This document shows positions 1 through 6,665 of a stretch of DNA of 8,580 nt, piece after piece. A model generated the notes under the pieces. That model saw only the letters and a list, made by a program, of their open reading frames with translations, was not told the DNA's origin and made no database searches. Origin of the DNA: Thermoplasmatota archaeon (GTDB lineage Archaea; Thermoplasmatota; E2; DHVEG-1); contig JAUWYM010000020.1 of assembly GCA_030615845.1 (NCBI GenBank), forward strand, positions 1-8,580, given 5' to 3'. The translations under genes were made by a program, and so were the position numbers. Position 1 is the stretch's first letter. Each line of letters opens with the position of its first letter.

Positions 1-962
1 GAGAAAAGATTCAGGAATATCGACAAAAAGAGGGGAAGCTTCCTCGTTCATATCTTCATAAACTTGGTATTTTTATTGAGTTCTGGATCACTGTTGAGAT
101 GGATCAATACATCAAACTTGTTGTTGATGCATCTGATGGCAAGAATCCTCGTATTGAAGCATATTGTTTAGATCCCTCGATAGGAACGGGTATCATTAAT
201 GAGTTTCATTCTTCAATTCATATGTCAGGAACACTTGAGCCTCTTGAGGAATATCGTGATTCGTTAGGTCTTTCTAAAGAAACTGGGATGGTTTTTTATC
301 CGTCTCCATTTCCACAGGAAAATCGTAGGATTTTTTTTGTCCGCGATGTGACGACACGATATGATGATATAGCAAGAGATAAAAAAATTATTTCAAGAAT
401 GTGGCAGCATATCATCGATATCTGTAATGCGTTTCCAAAAAATATTATGGTGTTTTTCCCTAGTTTTAACACGCTTTCTCTGTTTCAAAATAAAGGAAGT
501 TTTCATGGCATTAAGCGTTGTCTTTATGTTGAAGAACAATCTATGTCTCAATCAGATTTAATGGATCTTGTAACAGATTTCAAGTCATGTGGAGTAGAAA
601 ATGGTTCAGGTGCTGCTCTTTTTTCTGTGATGGGTGGACGAATTAGTGAAGGTATGGATTTTCCCGCTGAGCAACTCGAAATAGCTGTGATTGTTGGTAT
701 TCCTTATCCAAAACCAACTGCAAGACAGCGTGGTCTTCAGAAATATTATGATTTAAAATTTGGTAAGGGCTGGGAGTATACGGTAAATGCACCAGCTGCA
801 AGAAAACTCCTTCAGTCTATCGGCAGGCTTATTCGTGATGAAAAAGACAGAGGAGTCGCAATCATTCTTGATAAGAGAGCACCTCGTTTCAAACAATATA
901 TTAGAGATATGAATGAATCCAAAAATCTTTTAGATGATATACATACATTTATGAATAAGTGA
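1..962 (+). CDS. XPD/Rad3-family ATP-dependent DNA helicase, C-terminal part (5' end outside window)
   Basis: The frame is open from position 3 to the TGA at 960-962, giving 319 residues with no upstream stop, so the methionine at 99 is internal and the gene begins before the window. The fragment carries the second RecA-like domain of XPD/Rad3/DinG superfamily 2 helicases (HELICc2). Visible in order are SGTLEP (residues 75-80), VFFPSF (about 150-155, motif IV region), GGRISEGMDFP (211-221, motif V) and QSIGRLIRDEKDRG (271-284, motif VI with the arginine finger region). The ending LDKR and a short tail are typical of archaeal XPD. Archaeal XPD is a 5'-3' DNA helicase linked to repair; its Walker motifs and iron-sulfur cluster lie in the N-terminal half, which is not visible here. 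Full-length relatives are roughly 550-700 residues, so about half is present. A DinG-like member is the main alternative. It is followed by 125 bp before carA, so it is probably a separate transcription unit. Confidence 0.9.
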   Translation, partial: EKIQEYRQKEGKLPRSYLHKLGIFIEFWITVEMDQYIKLVVDASDGKNPRIEAYCLDPSIGTGIINEFHSSIHMSGTLEPLEEYRDSLGLSKETGMVFYPSPFPQENRRIFFVRDVTTRYDDIARDKKIISRMWQHIIDICNAFPKNIMVFFPSFNTLSLFQNKGSFHGIKRCLYVEEQSMSQSDLMDLVTDFKSCGVENGSGAALFSVMGGRISEGMDFPAEQLEIAVIVGIPYPKPTARQRGLQKYYDLKFGKGWEYTVNAPAARKLLQSIGRLIRDEKDRGVAIILDKRAPRFKQYIRDMNESKNLLDDIHTFMNK

Positions 963-1087
963 TGTTGTTTTTACTTGAAATAAAATATTTGAATTATTGT
1001 AATTGAAAAAATTAGTAATTTGTTTAAGTTGATGTTGCATTTGCAGTTTGCTACTTGGGGTGGCATTTATGAGGCGGGTTTTATCCT
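963..1087 (+). promoter_or_regulatory. Intergenic leader of carAB with a possible TATA element and ribosome binding sites
   Basis: This 125-bp gap begins with a T5 run (968-972) that could help end helicase transcription. A purine-AT block, GAAATAAAATATTT (977-990), resembles an archaeal BRE plus TATA element and would place a transcription start near 1010, leaving a leader of about 75 nt. The leader holds a TGC-rich stretch, TTGCATTTGCAGTTTGC (1035-1051), that contains the short palindrome-like TGCATTTGCA. Two purine-rich ribosome-binding candidates follow: GGGGTGG (1057-1063), 5 nt before an ATG at 1069, and GAGGCGGG (1071-1078), 9 nt before the carA ATG. Only the second serves carA directly. 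The TATA assignment is weak because it departs from the usual TTTAWATA form. Confidence 0.35.
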
Positions 1088-1113
1088 ATGGATTCAAAGA
1101 AACAGAAATCTAA
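1069..1113 (+). other. Candidate 14-codon upstream ORF overlapping the carA start
   Basis: An ATG at 1069 opens a frame reading MRRVLSYGFKETEI and stops at TAA 1111-1113, 24-26 nt inside carA in another reading frame. It has a better-placed Shine-Dalgarno site (GGGGTGG, 5 nt upstream) than carA itself. Its second and third codons are AGG CGG, two consecutive arginines. CPS supplies arginine synthesis, so a translated leader could couple carA initiation to arginine supply, as an upstream ORF does for fungal CPA1/arg-2. That parallel is only an analogy and chance occurrence is quite possible. Confidence 0.25.
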
Positions 1114-2164
1114 GCTTATACTTGAAGATGGTTCTGTTTTCCATGGATACTCCTTTGGATCTAAAAAGGTTGTAACTGGAGAAGTTGTGTTCAACACAGG
1201 AATGGTGGGTTATCCTGAAAGTCTCACAGATCCATCATATAGAGGTCAAATCCTGGTTTTAACGTATCCTTTGATAGGTAATTATGGTGTTCCTGGAAAT
1301 GAAAAAGAAGACAACCTGTTAAAATATTTTGAATCTGACAAAATTCAAGTTCAGGGGTTGATCATTTCGAATTATTCTGAAAAATATTCTCATTGGAATG
1401 CCAAAAAATCTTTATCGGAATGGATGAAAGAACATAAAATTCCCGGAATTTTTAATGTAGATACTAGAGAGCTTACAAAAAAATTGAGGAAAAAAGGAAC
1501 AATGCTTGGAAAGATCATCTATGATAATGAGGCTATTGATTTTGAAGATCCGAATAAGAGAAATCTAGTAGCGGAGGTTAGTATTAAAAAACCTATTGTA
1601 TATAAAAAAGGCAAGCGTAGAGTTGTTATTGTTGATTGTGGTGTAAAAAATAATATTATCAGAGCATTTCTTAGGAGAAATATTACTGTTATTAGATGCC
1701 CATGGAACTATAATTTCTTAGATGAAAAAGCAGATGGTATTGTACTGTCTAATGGGCCGGGGAATCCTCGAATGTGTAAAGAAACAATAGAGAATGTACG
1801 AAAAACTCTTTCAACAAATATTCCAATTCTTGGTATTTGTCTTGGTTCACAAATTTTAGGGCTTGCAGCTGGAGCTAGTACTTATAAATTAAAATATGGG
1901 CATCGAAGTCAAAATCAGCCATGTGTGGAGGTCGGAACCAAAAAATGCTATATCAATTCACAAAATCATGGATATGCTGTTGATTCAGATACATTACCTG
2001 AGGATTGGCGGGAGTGGTTTTACAACAATAATGATAAAACAAACGAAGGCATTATTCACATATCAAAACCATTTTTTGGTGCACAGTTTCATCCTGAAGC
2101 ATCTCCAGGACCTGATGACACTGAATTTTTATTTGATTTGTTCTTAAGAGCAATAAAACCATGA
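1088..2164 (+). CDS. carA: Carbamoyl-phosphate synthase small subunit (glutamine amidotransferase)
   Basis: CarA hydrolyses glutamine and passes ammonia through a tunnel to CarB for carbamoyl phosphate synthesis, the entry to pyrimidines and citrulline/arginine. The 358-residue length is normal. The CPSase small-chain domain spans about residues 8-150, with TGMVGYPESLTDPSYRGQ (37-54). The class I glutamine amidotransferase domain spans about 178-355, with VLSNGPGNP (219-227), nucleophile Cys251 in GICLGSQ, and His335/Glu337 in FHPEASPGP completing the triad. The His that often follows the nucleophile (GICLGHQ) is Ser254, and the usual GANHP-type segment is GHRSQNQP (271-278). From memory, RSxNQP, WNYNF (206-210) and LPEDW (303-307) match the Bacteroidota-type CarA. 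ATG 1088 is chosen for the conserved LILEDGSVF beginning and GAGGCGGG 9 nt upstream. Its TGA overlaps the carB ATG. Confidence 0.97.
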   Translation: MDSKKQKSKLILEDGSVFHGYSFGSKKVVTGEVVFNTGMVGYPESLTDPSYRGQILVLTYPLIGNYGVPGNEKEDNLLKYFESDKIQVQGLIISNYSEKYSHWNAKKSLSEWMKEHKIPGIFNVDTRELTKKLRKKGTMLGKIIYDNEAIDFEDPNKRNLVAEVSIKKPIVYKKGKRRVVIVDCGVKNNIIRAFLRRNITVIRCPWNYNFLDEKADGIVLSNGPGNPRMCKETIENVRKTLSTNIPILGICLGSQILGLAAGASTYKLKYGHRSQNQPCVEVGTKKCYINSQNHGYAVDSDTLPEDWREWFYNNNDKTNEGIIHISKPFFGAQFHPEASPGPDDTEFLFDLFLRAIKP

Positions 2165-5100
2165 AAGAAAAAAATAAGAAACTAAAAAAAGTCCTTATAC
2201 TGGGTTCTGGTGCAATACGGATAGGACAGGCTGGAGAATTTGACTATTCTGGTAGTCAGGCAATTAAGGCGTTAAAAGAACATGGAATTAAAACAGTGCT
2301 AGTAAACCCAAATATTGCAACAATTCAAACATCTGCCTATCTAGCAGATAAAATATACTTTTTACCAATTGATACCTATTTTGTTGAAAAGGTTATTGAA
2401 AAGGAAAAACCAGATGGCGTCTTACTTGGTTTTGGAGGTCAGACAGCGTTAAATGTTGGTTGCGAACTCGCAAAAAAAAGTGTTTTTAAAAAATATAATG
2501 TGGAGGTACTTGGAACCCCTATAAAAGCAATTCTTGATACAGAGGATAGAGACCTCTTTGTAAAAAAAATACAGGAAATCAATCTCAAAGTTCCAATAAG
2601 TAAGGCAGTTACAAGTGTGGAAGAAGCAGTTGAAGTTGCAAAAAAAATTAACTACCCTGTTATGTGTAGAATAGCCTATGCTTTAGGAGGTTTAGGCTCA
2701 GGGGTAGCCAATAATAAACAACAATTAGTTGAGATTACAAAAAAAGCATTTTCTTTTACTAAACAAATCTTAATTGAGGAATATTTTGGCGGATGGAAAG
2801 AACTTGAATATGAAGTAGTGAGAGATCAATTCGATAACTGTATTGTAGTATGCTCAATGGAAAATGTTGACCCTATGGGGATTCATACTGGTGAAAGTAT
2901 TGTAGTTGCTCCAGTGCAAACATTAACTTCCTCTGAGAATTTTAAACTGAGATCTATTGCAATAAAGGTAATTCGACATCTTGGCATAATTGGCGAGTGT
3001 AATATACAATTTGCGTTTGATCCAAAGTCCGAAGATTACAGGATAATTGAGGTTAATGCTAGACTAAGTAGAAGCTCAGCACTTGCTTCAAAAGCTACAG
3101 GTTATCCACTTGCTTTTATTGCAACAAAACTTGCATTAGGCAATAGTTTACCTGAGGTTGAAAATATTATTACAAAAGAGACATCGGCATGTTTTGAACC
3201 AGCTTTAGACTATGTTGTTCTTAAATATCCTCGATGGGATCTGCAAAAATTCAGAAAGGTTAGTCTTAACATAGGTTCTGAAATGAAATCAGTTGGAGAA
3301 GTAATGGCAATTGCAAGAAGTTATGAGGAGGCTCTTCAAAAAGCAATCAGAATGCTTGATGTTGGAATGAACGGGCTTGTTTGTAACAATCTTGTGTTTA
3401 ATGATTTGGAAAAAGAGTTAAAGGAACCAACTGACAAAAGAATGTTTGCGATAGCTGAAGCACTCAAAAGAGGATACTCTATTAATAAAATACATCGTCT
3501 AACAAGAGTTAACCCATGGTTTCTCTACAAAATGGAAAACATAGTTGAATTGGAGAAAAAATTGAGAAAATATACGATTAAAAAACTACCTATTTCTTTA
3601 ATGAAAGAAGCAAAGCAAAAAGGTTTTTCAGATAAACAAATAGCAATACTTACAGATAGTACTGAGCTGGAAGTAAGAAAAAGAAGGAAGAAAATTGGTG
3701 TTATCCCATATGTGAAACAAATAGATACCCTAGCTGCAGAGTACCCTGCGAAAACCAACTACCTATATTTGACATACAATGGCTGTTGCGATGATCTTAC
3801 TTTTAAAGAAAAAAGACAGGTTGTTGTTTTAGGAGGAGGAGCATATAGAATTGGTTCTTCAGTGGAGTTTGACTGGTGTTGCGTTAACTCCGTGATAACG
3901 CTTGATAATCTAAATTATAAAACCATAATGATTAACTATAACCCTGAAACAGTGAGCACAGATTATGATATCTGTGATAAACTCTATTTTGATGAGCTCA
4001 CGTTTGAAAGAGTTCTTGATATCTGTGAAAAGGAAAAACCTATAGGGGTAATTGTCTCAATGGGTGGTCAAATTCCGAATAATCTTGCGATTCCTTTGCA
4101 TAACGCAGGCATACCTATTCTTGGAACATCTCCACTTAATATTGATAGAGCTGAGAATAGGCATACGTTTTCACAACTCCTTGACACATTAGATATCGAT
4201 CAACCCAAGTGGAAAGAATTAACTAACATAGATGATGCTGAAAAGTTTGCAGAAAAAGTTGGTTACCCTGTTCTTGTAAGGCCAAGCTATGTTCTCAGTG
4301 GTGCTGCGATGAGCATTGCGTTAAGCAAAATTGAATTAAAAAAATATCTTAGAAAAGCCTCTGAAGTTAGTAAGAACTATCCTGTTGTTATCAGTAAATT
4401 CATCACAGGAGCTAAAGAAATAGAAATTGATGCTGTTGCCAACGGCGGAAATCTCTATTGTTATGCAATATCTGAACATATCGAAAATGCAGGGGTTCAC
4501 TCAGGAGATGCATCGATGGTATTGCCTCCTCAGAGGACATATTTGGAGACAATGAGAAGGATTAAAAAAATCGCCAAACAAATTGCTAAATCTTTAGAAA
4601 TTACAGGTCCATTTAATATACAATTTATCGCTAAAGAGAATGACGTAAAAGTTATTGAATGTAATCTACGAGCTTCAAGAAGCTTTCCGTTTGTTTCTAA
4701 GGTTTTTAAGATAAACTTTGTTGATCTAACGACTAAGATTATTATGGGTAAACGTGTCCCGAAAATTGAGCGTTCTTCTTTTGATTTGGATTATGTTGGA
4801 GTAAAGGCACCACAGTTCTCTTTTACAAGACTAAAAGGTTCAGATCCTATTTTAGGTGTGGAGATGGTTTCAACCGGAGAGGTTGCTTGCTTGGGAGACG
4901 ATTTTAATGAAACGTTTTTGAAAAGTCTTATATCTGTTGGTTTTAAACTACCAAAGAAAACGATTCTTCTATCTACTGGACCAATAGAAAGTAAGGCAGA
5001 GTTTCTAGAAAGTACAAAAATATTAGATCAAATGGGTTTTAGCTTTTATGCTACAGGTGGGACAGCAGATTTTCTTAAAAAAAATGGTATAAAATCCAAA

Positions 5101-5358
5101 GTCCTGTTTTGGCCGTTAGAAAATAAAGAACCAAACACTCTTAGTTATATTGCTGATGGGAAAATTGATTTAGTAATAAATATACCTAAAAACATCGAAA
5201 AAGAAGAACTCGATAATGATTATCTTATCCGGCGCAAGGCGGTTGACTTTGATGTTCCTTTAATTACTAATTTGCAACTTGCAAAAAGATTTGTTGAAGC
5301 AATGTATCGAACTTCACCTGAAGACTTGAAAGTTAAGAGTTGGGATGAGTATAATTAG
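2161..5358 (+). CDS. carB: Carbamoyl-phosphate synthase large subunit, eukaryote/Bacteroidota-like type
   Basis: CarB makes carbamoyl phosphate from bicarbonate, CarA-derived ammonia and two ATP. Its 1065 residues are full length. Order: N-terminal half with VLILGSGAIRIGQAGEFDYS (11-30) and a carboxyphosphate ATP-grasp (about 125-400; Arg130, Arg170, Gln283, Glu297, Asn299, Arg301); an oligomerization segment (about 400-550); a second half with GGGAYRIGSSVEFDWCCVNS (558-577) and a carbamate-phosphorylating ATP-grasp (Arg667, Arg707, Gln821, Glu833, Asn835, Arg837, each 8 below the E. coli number as I remember it); and a C-terminal MGS-like allosteric domain (about 930-1050, FYATGGTADFL 962-972). 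All expected catalytic residues are intact. GSSVEFDWC, IGECNIQFA, IEVNARLSRSS and VKQIDTLAAEYP are signatures of the Bacteroidota/CAD/CPS1 branch; common bacterial and archaeal CarB usually has GQGIEFDYC and IEMNPRVSRSS. The ATG overlaps the carA stop (ATGA) with no clear Shine-Dalgarno site, which implies translational coupling. Confidence 0.98.
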   Translation: MKEKNKKLKKVLILGSGAIRIGQAGEFDYSGSQAIKALKEHGIKTVLVNPNIATIQTSAYLADKIYFLPIDTYFVEKVIEKEKPDGVLLGFGGQTALNVGCELAKKSVFKKYNVEVLGTPIKAILDTEDRDLFVKKIQEINLKVPISKAVTSVEEAVEVAKKINYPVMCRIAYALGGLGSGVANNKQQLVEITKKAFSFTKQILIEEYFGGWKELEYEVVRDQFDNCIVVCSMENVDPMGIHTGESIVVAPVQTLTSSENFKLRSIAIKVIRHLGIIGECNIQFAFDPKSEDYRIIEVNARLSRSSALASKATGYPLAFIATKLALGNSLPEVENIITKETSACFEPALDYVVLKYPRWDLQKFRKVSLNIGSEMKSVGEVMAIARSYEEALQKAIRMLDVGMNGLVCNNLVFNDLEKELKEPTDKRMFAIAEALKRGYSINKIHRLTRVNPWFLYKMENIVELEKKLRKYTIKKLPISLMKEAKQKGFSDKQIAILTDSTELEVRKRRKKIGVIPYVKQIDTLAAEYPAKTNYLYLTYNGCCDDLTFKEKRQVVVLGGGAYRIGSSVEFDWCCVNSVITLDNLNYKTIMINYNPETVSTDYDICDKLYFDELTFERVLDICEKEKPIGVIVSMGGQIPNNLAIPLHNAGIPILGTSPLNIDRAENRHTFSQLLDTLDIDQPKWKELTNIDDAEKFAEKVGYPVLVRPSYVLSGAAMSIALSKIELKKYLRKASEVSKNYPVVISKFITGAKEIEIDAVANGGNLYCYAISEHIENAGVHSGDASMVLPPQRTYLETMRRIKKIAKQIAKSLEITGPFNIQFIAKENDVKVIECNLRASRSFPFVSKVFKINFVDLTTKIIMGKRVPKIERSSFDLDYVGVKAPQFSFTRLKGSDPILGVEMVSTGEVACLGDDFNETFLKSLISVGFKLPKKTILLSTGPIESKAEFLESTKILDQMGFSFYATGGTADFLKKNGIKSKVLFWPLENKEPNTLSYIADGKIDLVINIPKNIEKEELDNDYLIRRKAVDFDVPLITNLQLAKRFVEAMYRTSPEDLKVKSWDEYN

Positions 5359-5369
5359 TTGTTAATTAT
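5351..5369. terminator. AT-only hairpin over both converging stop codons
   Basis: ATAATTA (5351-5357) and TAATTAT (5363-5369) can pair around a GTTGT loop. The element contains the carB TAG and the complement of the TAA that ends the minus-strand Trm112-like gene; only 7 bp separate the two genes. Because it is symmetric it could act on both strands, but seven A-T pairs are weak. Archaeal termination depends mainly on U-rich tracts, so a terminator role is a guess. Confidence 0.25.
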
Positions 5370-5536
5370 TTTGGTAAGAGATTAGGAATTCCATCTTCAA
5401 TAGGATAGATGTTCTTGCATTTTTTACACGTAAATGTACCGGTAATTATCTCCCCTTTCTCCTCTTTATCTATTGTTAATTCTAAATCTTCTTTACATGT
5501 TGGACAGCAAAGAATCTTTATCAAATCTTTTTTCAT
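5366..5536 (-). CDS. Trm112-like zinc-ribbon protein (methyltransferase activator, UPF0434/Trm112 family)
   Basis: This 56-residue protein has the family pattern: an N-terminal LIKILCCPTCK with Cys11 and Cys14, a charged middle (EEKGEI), a second knuckle CKKC (Cys37, Cys40), and the C-terminal signature YPIEDGIPNLLP (44-55). In archaea and eukaryotes Trm112 is a small partner that stabilizes and activates SAM methyltransferases acting on tRNA, rRNA and release factor (Trm11-, Trm9- and Mtq2-type); bacterial UPF0434 proteins look similar. The start is set at ATG 5534-5536 because GAGGTGA (complement of 5541-5547) lies 4 nt upstream and homologous proteins begin just before the first Cys pair. 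A TTG at 5566 would add ten residues overlapping the HD gene and is less likely. It is last in the minus-strand operon, 16 nt after the HD-domain gene. No methyltransferase partner is visible in the window. Confidence 0.85.
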   Translation of the reverse strand: MKKDLIKILCCPTCKEDLELTIDKEEKGEIITGTFTCKKCKNIYPIEDGIPNLLPK

Positions 5537-5540
5537 ATCA

Positions 5541-5547
5541 TCACCTC
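5541..5547 (-). promoter_or_regulatory. Strong Shine-Dalgarno site for the Trm112-like gene
   Basis: On the minus strand this reads GAGGTGA, a long match to the complement of the archaeal 16S 3' end (CACCTCC), 4 nt before ATG 5536. It decides the start against the upstream TTG at 5566. It lies only a few bases after the HD-gene stop (5553-5555). Confidence 0.7.
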
Positions 5548-5552
5548 TTTTT

Positions 5553-6632
5553 TCAATACTTGCCAAGAAAAATCGGCCTTTTTTTCCCTACATCTGCATC
5601 ATAGATAAACGCCCAGTCGTCATCAGTTGACTTTCTTGCCTCATCGAGCTTTTGTAGATAGTTTTTCACCTGAGAATCCATAAGATCTGCCTGATGCAAA
5701 ACACTTGCTTCAACGGTTTTCGGCATTCTCGGAGATCCATACTCATATCGTCCATGATGACTCAGTATCATATGACTTAAATGCATTTCAAGTTCTTCTG
5801 AAAACTCTTTACCATTTTTTTGTAACTCAGAAATCTTCTCTCGAATCCATCTCTCACCCATCACAATATGACCAATAAAATTTCCCTCATCTGTCTTATC
5901 AACTGCAGCAGTATACTCATATTCCTTTAGTTTTCCGACATCATGAAGTATTGCACCACAAACGAGCAAGTCTTTGTTTATCCCAGGATACATTCCGCAA
6001 ATATTTTTACAGAGCCGAATTACTCCTACAGTATGTTCTAGATTTCCACCGACATAATTATGATGATGAGATATTGCAGATGGAGAATGAGTATACTCCT
6101 TTACAAAACCAGCATCATCAAAAAACAGTAAAAGAAGCCTGTTTAATTGTTTATTTTTAACGTCTTTAATCTCTTTTTTTAGCACATCATACAGTTCTTT
6201 TATTCTCTCTTCATCTAAAGCGGGGATAAAATCACTGACATCATACTCACTAGGGCTGCATCTTCTCACACCACCAGTATTTTCATTGATTGATATCTGC
6301 GGTTTTTCTTCATACAACTCCACCATCCCAGATCGCACCTGCACAACATCTCCTACAGAAAAGCTGTCATAGAGTCTTTTTACACGGTCTTTGTTGTCGC
6401 CTCCCCAGTATTTTATACTAATTTCCCCTGTTTTGTCTGTTGCAATAAAGTCAAACCATGTCCCTCGCTTATACGCTCTCGGGGGGTTTTTTATTTTTGC
6501 AGCAAAAAAATCATTGACAACATCGCCCTCTCTCAGATTCTCAATGAATTGCTCTTTGCTTCTTTTCCCTGTATCTGTTTTGATCAAGGTTTGTTCTTCT
6601 TTTTTCTTTTCATAATGATAAATATCAGTCAT
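5553..6632 (-). CDS. YhaM-like OB-fold + HD-domain protein, predicted 3'-5' exoribonuclease
   Basis: The 359-residue protein has a charged N-terminal lead (1-33), an OB-fold nucleic-acid-binding domain (about 34-118; GDVVNDFFAAKI, FIATDKTGEISIKYWGG, GDVVQVRSG) and an HD phosphohydrolase domain (about 160-330). HD metal ligands are visible: His200 in LEHTVGV, His230-Asp231 in ILHDVGK, His255 in GHIVMG, His292/His293 in SHHG, and Asp316 in HQADLMD. The SHHHNYVGGNLEHT segment (189-201) is characteristic of the YhaM/CBF1 family, whose B. subtilis member (about 314 residues) is a metal-dependent 3'-5' exonuclease. The tail after residue 335 is family-variable. ATG 6630-6632 is preceded by GGGAGG at 7-8 nt spacing. 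It sits 33 nt after the RNase J-like gene and 16 nt before the Trm112-like gene, all co-oriented, so an operon is likely. Activity on RNA versus DNA is inferred from the family. Confidence 0.87.
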   Translation of the reverse strand: MTDIYHYEKKKEEQTLIKTDTGKRSKEQFIENLREGDVVNDFFAAKIKNPPRAYKRGTWFDFIATDKTGEISIKYWGGDNKDRVKRLYDSFSVGDVVQVRSGMVELYEEKPQISINENTGGVRRCSPSEYDVSDFIPALDEERIKELYDVLKKEIKDVKNKQLNRLLLLFFDDAGFVKEYTHSPSAISHHHNYVGGNLEHTVGVIRLCKNICGMYPGINKDLLVCGAILHDVGKLKEYEYTAAVDKTDEGNFIGHIVMGERWIREKISELQKNGKEFSEELEMHLSHMILSHHGRYEYGSPRMPKTVEASVLHQADLMDSQVKNYLQKLDEARKSTDDDWAFIYDADVGKKRPIFLGKY

Positions 6633-6665
6633 ATTTATCCTCCCATTTTCTCATATTAATATAAC

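Noticed and set aside
99..962. A complete 287-residue gene starting at ATG 99
   Set aside because: The frame is open back to the window edge and the helicase sequence continues upstream of this Met, so it is an internal residue of a truncated gene.
1801..1930. Loss of CarA amidotransferase activity because Ser replaces the His after the nucleophile (GICLGSQ)
   Set aside because: The Cys251/His335/Glu337 triad is intact and this position varies among class I amidotransferases, so the enzyme is expected to be active.
1896..2147. An 83-codon alternative frame inside carA
   Set aside because: It overlaps the conserved amidotransferase domain of carA and has no recognisable motif or ribosome binding site.
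3525..3758. A 77-codon antisense frame inside carB
   Set aside because: It lies opposite fully conserved carB sequence, and its Phe/Ser/Leu-rich product is what complementing Lys/Glu-rich codons gives.
5366..5566. A longer Trm112-like protein starting at TTG 5566
   Set aside because: It would overlap the HD gene and add ten non-family residues; ATG 5536 has an excellent GAGGTGA site at proper spacing.
5951..6160. A plus-strand frame opposite the HD-domain gene
   Set aside because: It is antisense to conserved HD motifs and lacks protein features or a promoter.
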